From Gyromitra esculenta (taxonomy: Eukaryota; Ascomycota; Pezizomycetes; Pezizales; Discinaceae), in NCBI GenBank assembly GCA_038503075.1, contig JBCAML010000015.1, positions 1,364,001 through 1,428,000 of the forward strand: 64,000 nt of DNA, read 5' to 3'. Positions 35,301 through 45,524 of the stretch are shown in pieces. A program made the position numbers and the translations under genes. Every line of letters begins with the position of its first letter. The first letter of the stretch is position 1. Under the pieces are notes generated by a model that worked only from the letters and a program-made list of their open reading frames with translations, was not told the origin of the DNA and did no database searches.

Positions 35301-38300
35301 CACAAGCAGGCCACAGAGGTGCTGTAGAGGTACTTTTGGATAAAAGAGCCAATATAAATGCAACAGCAGGAGATCGAACGTCAGTGTTTCTTGCGGCAGA
35401 GGCTGGACACGCAAAAGTTGTCAAATACCTTATCTCCAGAAAGGCGGAAATCCACGATTCGTCAATAATGTCGCTCCATCGCGCAGCAAAGGAACGTAGA
35501 GAGAATTCTGTCAAACTGCTTGTGCTGGGGGGTGCAGAAGTCAGGCTTGATATTGCAGCAGAGGCCAACGAAGTGGAAACTGTTCAATTCCTATTGCACG
35601 CCGGCGCGAAGGTTGATGCTCTAGGGAATTCTGGACGAACTGCCCTACAGGCAGCAGCAAAAGCCGGCCATGAAATTATCGTTGAATTGCTTTGCAAGGA
35701 AGGAGCGGATATCAATGCAGGAGCAGGAGACCAAACGGTGGTATTTCTCGCGGCAAAAGCCGGCCATAACAATATTGTCAACCTCCTCTTGGCTAAGGGA
35801 GCGGATGTCCATGATCAAACAGGAAAGCGGATGTCACTACACAGTGCAGCTAAGGCTGGTCTTGATGAAGTTATTAAAATGATCTTAGGAGAAGGTGCCG
35901 ATGTTGAGTTAGATGTTGCAGCAGAGGCTGGTGAAGTAGGAGTTGTCCGATCTCTGTTGAAAGCTGGAGCGAAGATTGATGAGTTAGGTCGTTCTGGACG
36001 AAGCGCCCTCCAAGCAGCAGCAAAGGCTGGTCGCGAGGAGGTTGTCAAGTTACTTTGTCGCGAAGGGGCGAACATTCATGCGGTAGTAGGTGATCGAACG
36101 GCACTCCATCGAGCAGCGCAGGCCGGCCACATTGACACCGTTGAACCGCTTTTGGATTGGGGAGCGGATATCAATGCAGTAGTAGGAGATCGCACGGCGG
36201 TCTTTCTTGCAGCGGAGGCTGGACATGCGGAAGCTGTCAAACTGCTTATAGATAAGGGAGCAGAAGTTCACGATCCGTCTGGGAAAATAATGTCGCTGCA
36301 TCGTGCGGCGAAAGAACGCAAAGAGAATGTTGTCAAATTGCTCCTGCTTGGGGGCGCGGATGCTAAATTGGATGCTGTGGTGGACGCGGATACCAAATTG
36401 GATATTATGACGGAAACCAGCAAGACACACGTTATCCGGACCTTACTGAGCGCCGGCGCGAATGTCAACGCTCTAGGCGACGACCCCGATGATCCAAGCG
36501 GCAAATCGAAACGGACAGCACTACAGGCAGCAGCAAAAGCTGGCTATGAAAAAATTGTCCAGATACTCTGCGAGAAAGATGCGAACGTTGGCGCAGTAGT
36601 CGGAGATCGAACGGCGCTCCATCTGGCGGCGCAGGGTGGCCATTTCAGGGTTGTCAAGATGCTTTTGGATAAAAACGCGGATATCAATGAAGTAACGGAA
36701 GGTCGAACAGCGGTGTTTCTTGCAGCGGAGGCTGGATATGCGGAAGTCGTCAAACTGCTAGTGGAACGGGGAGCTGATGTTCATGATTCGTCTGGGAAAA
36801 CAATGTCATTGCATCATGCAGCAAAAGGTCATCACGAGAGGATCGTCAAACTTCTGTTGCAAGGAGGCGCAGAAGCCAGGCTGCATGTTGCAGCAGAAGC
36901 CGGCGAATTAGCGGTCGTCCAGTTTTTGTTGAACGCCGGCGCTGGCGTAGATGCCCTAGGTGGCAGTCCTAAACGGACTGCGCTACAGGCAGCAGCAAAG
37001 GCCGGCCATGAAGAGGTTGTCCGATTACTCTTGGAGAAAAAAGCAGCAGTCAACTTTGGACAACAACAGATAAACCGCATGAGAAATTTGCGGAATGTGT
37101 TTAGTCGGAGGGAAGAAGTGGAAAATGTTCACCCAACGGCACTATACGCAGCAGCGCAGGCTAACCACGAACCCATTGTTCGACTGCTTTTAGATAATGA
37201 GGCAGACGTCAATTCTCTACCATCAGCACTAGAGGTGGCGACGCATAGCGGCTTTGACGACATAGTCCAGCTAATTTTGGCTCGGCCAGTGGATGACGAT
37301 ACTCGGCGAGCTGCGCGTAGTATTGCGAAAAAGGCCGGCAGACCAAGCACTATCCAGCTGTTTTCAAAGACTTCAGCAGTTCCAGCATCCCCAGTCCCGC
37401 CTGGTACGGCAGGAAGTGAAGGTGAGAAAGAAGAAGACATTCCGTTCCCTTTGAACACTTAACCTGATGCTAACCTTCCGCAAGTATTGCAACAGCCTAG
37501 TAATGAAGGGGTTGATTCGAGGACCCAAAGCAGGCCCGATCTTCAATCAACGTCGAAGGGTGGGTTAAATGAGGAGCAAGCGGTAGAAGGAAGTGGTAGC
37601 ATGGCGGTCGACCCCAAAGCCCAAAGCAATCTTGGATCTCCGACACAGTCAAGAAACGGGCCAAAGAATCAAATAGTAGTAGAAGGTGATCCGGACAATC
37701 CAGGCTCGTGGCCGGCATCGAAAGGTGGGCAGCAACCAGGGGCGAGTGGTGGCGGAGAAATATTGCGGTTGTCGGCCCTAGAAACCGGAAACCAAAACAT
37801 CCTTTTGCCAAAAGCAAATGACGGATCAAAGGAGCAACGACTAGAAAAGGGGGTTGATGACAAGGGGGCCAGCTTGAAGATGGAGGACAAGATTAATCCT
37901 TCGCGAGCACCAGAAGTTGGGTCTGGGAAATCTCAATCAGCAGGAGATGAGCCCGAGGAAGACAGCTTATCGCCTGATAAAACTGGTACCAGGCCCAATT
38001 CTCAAGTACTGGGAGATAGGCGGGAGATGCCACAATCGGTAGGAGGAAATGATAGGAACAACGACTTGCTGCCTTCAAAGTCAGAAGCCGAGCGCAACCT
38101 CCTACCAAAAGTCCTAGAAGATGAGCCAGCAGAGCCACAGCCAGTAGTCGAGAACGATCGTGAAGGAACCAGTCTGCCTTCTTTGGATGCGGAGGATATC
38201 AACCCTTTGCCGCTGGTCACCGGCAGTAGTGCTCTATTGCTATCTTCAGAAGTTAAAAACGAATCCGATGGTCTACAATTGCCCAAAGCCGGGCCGACGG

Positions 38301-38626
38301 GGCCGCAGAAAGCAGTCAAGGGTGGCCGCGAAGGAATCCACCTGCCATTGTCGAACATAATGACCGCATGGATGCGGAGAGATAGTGGAAGAGCTGGCTC
38401 ACCAGTTCCAGCAACCTCCAGCTCTGCGCTAGTACAGGACGATCCACCAGCTGAGTCGCGATCTCCGACTAGAGTGTCTTCAAGTGTAGGAGCGGGCAAC
38501 AGTTCCCTGCCAAGAGCAGATTCAGCACAGAGCGATTCATCTCTTTCCAGAGCGATGTCTCCGAGGCAAAAGAGGCGGAGTGAAATATATGCAGCTTTCA
38601 GGGGGGTTTATGACAGAGTGCGGTAG
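32312..38626 (+). CDS. Giant membrane-anchored ankyrin-repeat protein, 2083 aa
   Basis: Exon 1 is 32312-37421 and exon 2 is 37485-38626, joined across a 63-bp intron (GTGAGA donor, GCTAAC branch, CAAG acceptor) that removes the stop at 37462. The N-terminus has a signal-like helix (residues 23-40) and further membrane segments near 71-97, 213-241, 254-278, 333-355 and 360-378. A conserved block, VEAELMSSTSPDVCEMWNGQ near 115-134, is seen in a fungal family of membrane-ankyrin proteins of unknown role. From about 754 to 1686 there are roughly 28 ankyrin repeats; many fall into a five-repeat cycle (see findings). Exon 2 encodes about 380 disordered Ser/Pro/Asp/Glu residues. The array probably faces the cytosol, but topology is inferred. 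Neighbouring genes give no functional hint. Confidence 0.87.
35175..37040 (+). repeat. Higher-order ankyrin repeat: five-unit cycle A-B-C-D-E
   Basis: Units are told apart by motif: A has TALQAAAKAGHE...LC.EGA; B has TALHLAAQAGH...LLDK.ADIN; C has TAVFLAAEAGHAE.VKLL...GAEVHD; D has MSLHRAAKE..ENVVKLLLLGGAE; E has LDVAAEAGEV.VV..LL.AGAK.D.LG. In order the array reads B-C-D-E, A-C-D-E (B missing), A-B-C-D-E, A-B-C-D-E, A. Full cycles start near 35995, 36511 and 36972, about 460-515 bp apart. Confidence 0.82.
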
Positions 38627-39742
38627 GTAAAGTATGCATGAATGCAAACGGGAAGGTTCTTTTTTCTTAATGGTACTGGAGACTCGCAGTGGTGGAATAA
38701 CGTATTCTTATTTGGTTCCTTTATTTCGCGTTCTTTCTTTCGGATATCGATTTCTAATAATCTCGCTTCCTAGTTTGTATTTTCTGTTTCCTAGGTAATG
38801 TTATGTATTTGCATTTTTCTATGGACGAATATCATTGGCTAGCGAAAATTCCTTGAATTTTTTTAAGTACAATATTTTGTATTCGGAAGGGGAAAGAACC
38901 TAAAACACAACCTCATACTCAGTGATCAAAAATCATGAACAACCCTGGCAAGAAGTGCGCCTGTCAAAACTTTCTAGAATTCTGAACACCATCATCAGCA
39001 AAGATAGACATCAACTCGTCAAGAAAGAATCATACTTTACGCTGTAAGTCACAATAACAAAGACGAAAGAGGAACCCGCAAGCACACAAAAAGCCAAGTC
39101 ATAAGCTCCGGTGACCATAGTGAAAAAAAAAGTAAATGGATAACTACCAGAAATTCGAAAACAAAATCACTATACACATATCCTATACAAAGCTACGACT
39201 ACTCCACCACCGCCATAAGGAGGTACTACATCCATATGAACCTTCGTTAAACCTAGTCTACGCGCCCACCTACCCACACCCCTCCCAAAAAACCGTGAAA
39301 TAGAACAGGGGGGGGGGAAAGGAGAAATGAAAAAAAAAGGCGTTAATCGTACATACGCATTCCTGATATGTACAGTAGCAGTCATTTAATGAGGCGACAG
39401 CTGCAAAGCAACGCCCAGAAATATGGGCAATTTCTCCATGCACACTATGAAGTTCGGATATAGAAATAAGCCAAATAGGTAGTAATACAAAAAACATGTC
39501 TCTATTTCATGTATTTTTCTGAACTCTGTCATGAGCGTGGAGAGATTGCCCATATTGTTAGGGCGTGGTTTTGTTGCTGTCGCCTCATTAAACGACTAGG
39601 TACCACTGCACTTCCACGAACCAAACCGCTCCTCGAATTCAATCCCAATTAACCCATACCAACCTTCCTCATTTCATCAGTCCATTCGCATAATACTCTC
39701 CCAAAAAGAACCATACTCCCAGCATTCGTTTCTATAACAGTC
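38627..39742. other. Intergenic region between convergent genes, with one inverted-repeat element
   Basis: The large ankyrin gene and the 39743 gene converge here. The stretch is AT-rich and contains the 218-bp element at 39380-39597. I see no gene. Confidence 0.5.
39380..39597. mobile_element. Inverted-repeat element with ~62-bp arms
   Basis: The left arm (39380-39441) starts AGTCATTTAATGAGGCGACA and the right arm (39535-39597) is its imperfect reverse complement, both including TATGGGCAAT and TCTCCA.GC. The loop is about 93 bp. No clear target duplication is visible. It is a MITE-like foldback element with no coding capacity. Confidence 0.72.
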
Positions 39743-40367
39743 CTATTCATACCCATCATACCTGCTCCAAACACCACCAACACACTCATAGTGGTCCTTC
39801 TTATGCTTCTTCGCCGAGTTCTGCGTCGCTGATTCTACTTCATCCGTAGAATGTTTTGATGGTTTAGGGTTCTGTTTCTGCTTTTTTGCCGATTTCGGGG
39901 TGGCGTTCTCCTCGTCATCGATAGGGTGGGATGGATCTGATGTGGTCGATGATTGGCTGCGGGTTCTGGTACGAGTTGAGGTTGGTGGAGGCGCTGGAGG
40001 TGAGGTGGTGCTTGCGGTCTTGATCTTTTTGGCGGAGGAGGTTGGGGTGGCTGTAGATGGGGCAGGGTGGTCAATAGTCTTTTTGGTGGATGTTGGGTTG
40101 GGGGTTGTGGTGGAAGGTTTTGCGTTAGTAGGCTTCTCTACAGGCTTCTTGGTGGGTTTCTCAGCGGGCTTCTTAGCGGATGCGGGCTTCTCAGTTGAAG
40201 CGAGCTTGTCGGCGGACGCGGTAGATACGGGGGGGGCAGGGCTATCGATCTTGGTACTCGAAGCCGGAGCAGGAGATGCAGCAGCGGAAGAAAACGAAGA
40301 GCTCGACGAAGAAGAAGTAGATGAATCCTCAGCCGCCGACCTAGTCTCTTCACAATCCTGATAATCT

Positions 40368-40400
<33 letters not shown>

Positions 40401-41398
40401 TCTTCACTAACAAACTCTCCCGGCGGATCGCCTTTCTGCAAATAAGCCAGCCGGCTCCTCTTCATCGCCTTCTCCGGTTTTACTTCATCATCGTCTTCTA
40501 CAGAAGCCCCAGCCTCGTCACGACCACGTTTACCCAGTCGCGAACGAAGCGTAGCCAGCGCTTCAGCGGTCGGTTTCCGCTGTTCCTTGTTCCCCCTAGC
40601 ATGCCTCACCTTTATCTTCTTCCCCACAAACACCTCGTCGTGATTTGCAAACGTAACCGATAGACGACTCTTACGTTTCGTGAGGCTCTTTTCTAGAGGT
40701 TCATCAGTGACGACACCAGCGATTTTAGCAGCAGCTTTAGCTTCGCTGATGAGCTTTTTGGCGGTATTGATTTCTGCAGTGTGTTAGAGTGATTGAAAAT
40801 AGGGCGGAGGGGGGAGGAGATACGAACGTTGTACTAGTTTGCCTTTCCCTTCAGCTTTAGAGGAGAGCATCACTAGAAATTTGAGGTGTCCGCGTAACTG
40901 GGAGAGATGCGCGATGTAGATTTCGCGCCATGGGATATCGTTCGTGGATGAGTTGCTGGGGTTCTTCTTCTCGGATTGGGAAGTTGCAGCTGCGGCAGTG
41001 GTTGCTGGTTTCTCGGCAGCCATTTTAGATTCCGTCTCGGAGGTGGGGATGTTGAGATGACTGGTGAGGATGGGAGAAATAGGTGAAGCAGGAGAAGTAG
41101 AGAAAGTAGAGGACGGAGAAGAAACTTTAGCGTAGATTGAGGGAGAAGATGGTGGATAGAATGCTAGTCTAACCCCTAGATGATAGGAAGGAAATTTGGC
41201 TAAAGTACTAGCAGTGAAACGGGATGAGCGGTGACTAGGAGTACCAAAAGATGAATGGCGGGTGATGGCTGGTGAACCAGTGTAAAACTCGCTCTTTCGA
41301 TGATGAGCCGAAGCTGGTGGAGTAGCAGGAAATGAGGTTGCAGGGCTGGGGGACAAAATTCCCCAGAGGCTGGTAAGGACACCAAGAATGTTAGCCAT
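39743..41398 (-). CDS. Unknown protein, low-complexity, Lys/Asp-rich, 533 aa
   Basis: Exon 1 (41398-40828) and exon 2 (40773-39743) join across a 54-bp intron (GTTCGT donor, CTAAC branch, CTGCAG acceptor), which keeps frame (KLVQ-QINTAKKLISEAK). The compact conserved-looking core is IPWREIYIAHLSQLRGHLKFLVML, INTAKKLISEAKAAAKIAG and VFVGKKIKVRHARGNKEQRKP. Downstream are an Asp run, Ser/Pro/Lys-rich low complexity and a basic C-terminus, suggesting a nuclear protein. I do not recognise a family. The N-terminal 125 residues are Ser/Pro-rich and a Met near 41022 (MAAEKPATT) is a credible alternative start, in which case the upstream part is leader. Confidence 0.72.
40369..40399 (-). repeat. Trinucleotide (GAC)n run encoding poly-Asp
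   Basis: About ten CGT/GTC units on the plus strand encode a run of ten or more Asp residues in the 39743 gene on the minus strand. Such runs vary in length between strains by replication slippage. Confidence 0.85.
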
Positions 41399-42217
41399 GA
41401 TTGGCAGTATTTAGATTGTTGGAAGAAATCAATGGTAAGAATTGATGGAGGGATGGGCCAAAGGATTCGTGATCAGTCACGAAGGATGGTGTCAAGGAAG
41501 GAAGGAAAGGCTGAGGAAAAAACGGGGGGAGAAAACGAGCGCCTGGGGAATACATGTACATACCAATTGGCACGCCGATACAGATACAATGGTATACAAT
41601 GGTTTCCAGCCAGCCAGCCAACAGCAGCACACAATCAGCAGACCGTGGGCGCAACACTTGTCCTGAGCAGTAACAACTCTGTGCTTGCAGAAGCAGCGAC
41701 CAGCGAGGATAGAATTTGAGAAAAGTGTTTTGGCGCAATGGAGTGACGATTGGTATGGTTGGGGGGACGCGTTGGAGCGCAAATACGGGGAGGATTCGAG
41801 GCTCTGCTGTCGCAAGTGATAGAATGACGTTGGGGAAGACAAGCCCCAACAACCAGGGGCTTTAAATATGTCCCCTAACCCTGGCTATCCTGGTCGTCTT
41901 CCCGCCTTGGCAACGTGGGTTAGCGCACCCATATCGGCAATGACCGGAGGTACGAGATTTTAGTGAAGGTGGAAGTAAGAAACCTGCACCCATTCTGACA
42001 GGTATGAATGCTGTGTTCAGCTTTTTCTAGCCTTAGGTAAAACTTGCAAGTGGCGACCCAGGTGAAATAAGGAGTTTCGCCGGTTTTTTCCCGCTGGTAT
42101 CTATCTTCTACGGCTACTCTCGACAATTTTTATCGCCGGATCCTGTACTAGTAGAACTTCCGACAATGATACTACGAGCAGTGCCAGCAGATTCGTCCAG
42201 AAGACTGCTCCAGTTCC

Positions 42218-42384
42218 ACAGTTGTTCACGGGGTGACGGCGAATCTTATCTGATGACAAGCAGAGATTTTCAAAGTATAGTTAAGTATGGAGCTGCAGAG
42301 TTATCATCTTAACCTGGTCATCTATTGGCCCAAAACCCTTGTTGGTCATCAGACAAGGTTCGCCGTCACCCCGTGAACGACTGT
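42218..42384. mobile_element. Inverted-repeat element with 40-bp arms
   Basis: The left arm (42218-42257) contains GTTCACGGGGTGACGGCGAA and ends TCTGATGAC. The right arm (42345-42384) is its reverse complement with three differences. All three are transitions in one direction, with T or A in the left arm where the right has C or G. Total length is 167 bp with an 87-bp loop. No target duplication is obvious. Confidence 0.75.
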
Positions 42385-42800
42385 AGATACACTATCGGAT
42401 TGGAGGCTACAGGAGGGCCTGTCACCCTCTTTTAGAGAATTTATCAGTACGATTGTGGTCCCCCCCACTATACATTTTATTAATGGAGATCAGTTCCCCT
42501 GAGCCTCAGAGCTACTCGCGTCAGGTAAGAAGTGTTAGAGTAAGACTCACGTGTCTATCATGTGATCGGAAATAAAATACCCCGGCGCGGGTAACTGGTT
42601 GTTTCGCTATGGATAGAATGTTATACCGAGGTGGGGGAGGTGTTGTGCTGCAGCGGGTTATGTGGCAATGGGTATCGCAGTGGGGGGTTTTCTTTAAGTA
42701 CAAGCTTTAGGAGTAGGATAGCTCATTATCAATCTTATACGGTATCTCCCTCATACCAGCTATCCTGTTTACTCCCTTGCGCATCTCTATACTTTTGTCC

Positions 42801-42918
42801 AGAAGTTTGGAAAAACAAAGGGAATACTTGCGGCGAATAGGGTGTCTGGAATTCGTGACTTCCAAGTCTTCTACTCAATCGGTGCCCCCAGGGATCTCCC
42901 TTGTTTTTCCAAACTTCT
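42801..42918. repeat. Short inverted repeat, 22-23-bp arms
   Basis: AGAAGTTTGGAAAAACAAAG followed by GGA at 42801-42823 is mirrored at 42897-42918, one A shorter in the A-run. The loop is about 73 bp. It could be a worn foldback element. Confidence 0.6.
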
Positions 42919-44173
42919 TGCCCGAAGCGAGTATTGCTAGCTATTTCCACTCGTCTATAGGTGACAAGAACTGTAGATTGGCTTTTAGCTGTTCATCTCA
43001 ATACATGTATATATAGACTTCGCGCTCGTCTTACTGCCTTAATGTTCCTCTAAAACGTGTGACGAGTAAAACACCCACCCGCCAGCAGTCGGCACTGCTA
43101 CAAGATAATAGTATCTTTTTAAATCCACGTGAATAGCCGGAAGTGATTTAAAGATGCGTGAAGGATTTCGGAAACCCAAGACAGGCATCACACGTTTTAG
43201 CTATAGGAAATAACATGATTAATGAAAACTACTCAAAGCAGACATGAAGAACTTGAACATATCTTTTGTTGGTAGCAATTTTTGATTCGCCCTCATCTGA
43301 CACATTGACGGATTGATTGGTCAATTCGCATTTGCATGTTCAGGCTATTCATGCCTGCCCCGAGCACCGCTCACACTGCCAACTTATGAGAACAATAAAA
43401 GACATATTCTGTAGACTTAACCAATACTCCAAGCCTGCTTCTACTAGTTTCGATCGCGGCAAGGTCACCGATACTTCTCGCCGCTCTTGCTGCTTTCCTA
43501 CATCGATTTACAACATTTCCTCATGCGTAGATGGGTGGCCTTAAGCTTAGCCAAATGGAGCGCGATAGATCTACGGACACTTTTCTCATCGACAAACATA
43601 TCATTTGTTCTCGAAGTGCTATAAATGCGAGTAGTTATTGCATGGATGAAATCGTATGCCATCCAATACAAAAGAAAAAATCCATTCAGATTAAGTTGGT
43701 GGTTGGGTACTAATGGTATTCTATCTCCAAAAAGGATCATTTTCGTTGCAACCTTCTTATGCAGCATTATATAAACGTGTTGACCAACCACGTGACGGTC
43801 CTAAAAGGAAGTGGGATACAGCGAATTCAGGCCTCCACCCTCGATATTTGTGTGACCCACAACCGATCTAGAGAGAAAAAGCATCTTGGCGTCCCCGGCT
43901 TGGGGTTCCTCATGTGTATACCTAGGCTATTTCGTTGGCGGAGGGGTTTATGCATTCTATATAAATCACTAGGTCTCACTCGGTACATTGCCAAGACAGT
44001 CCAGCGCACGGGTAACGAGCAACCCAACGTCCCATGCAACCACAACGTCCCATGCTCCCCGCTCCCTCTGCTCTGTAAAGTTCTCTCTTCTTCCGTACGT
44101 TTTCTTTATCACATACCCATCAGCAGCCCCTACCTTTGAACCACAGACAGCCCGACAGAACAACAAAGACCCA

Positions 44174-45524
44174 ATGGCACAGAAAAATATCTGGGAGTAA
44201 GTCATCTACCTGAGAGTTAGTTCCTTGAGTGTCCCATAGCTAATCGCGATATTTTAGGCGGTATGCTTCTGACGACTCCGAAGATAGCGAGGACGATATT
44301 CCAGTCCCCGTAGCATCTCGCAGTGTTAGGGGTTCTATAACTAGAACTATCTTAGCTGCTGAGACTGAGGTAGCAACCTACGAATGCGCAGTCTGCAAAG
44401 CCAGCTTCAAGACTGCTAAAGAGCTCAGAACTCACAAAACCAGAGATCCGGAACATCATGAGTTCTGTGCAGACTGTGATCGTGATTTTGAGACCCATGC
44501 GGACTTGCAGATCCACTTGCTCAAGAGTCCGCTGCATATTGTTTGCGTGGATTGTTTCAAGGAGTTTAAGAGCAACGGAGGGCTTCAAGGTCATCGTAGG
44601 CAGGTTCGTTCCCCATCCATCTCTTCTAGATAACTCCATCTACTACTTATTGTCTTCCACAATAAATGGATCGCTAAGAAACCAATCTTCCGCACAAACA
44701 GATGCATCGAGTCTCCCAACCACTCCACTGCCCCGGCTGCAACGCCGTCTTCAACAACGCTTCCGGGATAACCCAGCACATCGAAGGAAACGGCTGCAAC
44801 GCCGGCCTCAACAACGCAGTCCTCACTCGAAAAATCATTCAATCCAGCGATCCCACTGCCATTTACGACATCGACCCTCGCCAAAAGCCCAATACCACAA
44901 CCACGCATCTTTGGCGTGACGGGATCATTCCACCCGAACTCAAAAAACGCATGCAAGAAGAGCACCCTAATGGCAGCGCGCCCCTCAATTCCCGCACTAT
45001 GGCGAAGAAGGATGCGGAAGATCTGATGCCGACGTGGCATCAGGGTTCACAGGGTCCTGTGCGTAGCGCTAAGAGCGTGAGCATGAGCATAGTTCCCACA
45101 AACACGAATTTGAATAGGAATAAGCCGTCTGTGATCGACTACACCGACGGTCTTGGAAAACAGGATGAAGTGGAGGAGTTCACGTTGAATGAAATGGGGA
45201 AGTTCTGGCTGGACGAGTTGAGGCTTTTCCAGTGTCCTCACAACTCTTGCAAGAAGAAGTTTCGGAATGCGAATGCTATTTTGCAGCATATGATGAGCGC
45301 TACGCATGCTAGGAAGGTTTTCCGGTAGGTTCTTGTTGCAACCCTGATTTATGAGTCGAGCGTGCTGACGTGTATCTGGATACGATAGTTGCCCGACTTG
45401 TTGTGATCGTTACAGGTCAGCGTCTGCGCTCTTACAGCATATAGAGTCCGGAAGTTGCAGAATCAATGAAACCTCGCAGGCTCATGATGTCACTAGGAGT
45501 TTGACCGGCGGAATAATCTTCTGA
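44174..45524 (+). CDS. C2H2 zinc-finger protein, six fingers, 375 aa
   Basis: Four exons: 44174-44196, 44258-44603, 44702-45324 and 45389-45524. Introns of 61, 98 and 64 bp have GTAAGT, GTTCGT and GTAGGT donors, and each junction keeps frame. After an acidic start (SDDSEDSEDDIP) come finger-like units at about residues 51-73, 78-101, 106-123, 133-155, 301-325 and 332-354. The last two are CPHNSCKKKFRNANAILQHM and CPTCCDRYRSASALLQHIES. Units four and six end in Cys instead of a second His, and unit three has its last ligand pair across or near an exon boundary. The fungal finger spacing (F..A..L..H) is typical of ascomycete C2H2 proteins of unknown target. It may bind nucleic acid in the nucleus. 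Residues about 156-300 lack a recognised domain. Confidence 0.87.

Larger units (their letters stand above)
41399..44173. other. Gene-free stretch with two inverted repeats
   Basis: The left part should hold the promoter and leader of the 39743 gene. Inverted repeats lie at 42218-42384 and 42801-42918. The remaining frames are short and without motifs. The right edge (44000-44173) is C-rich and is likely the leader of the zinc-finger gene. Confidence 0.5.
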
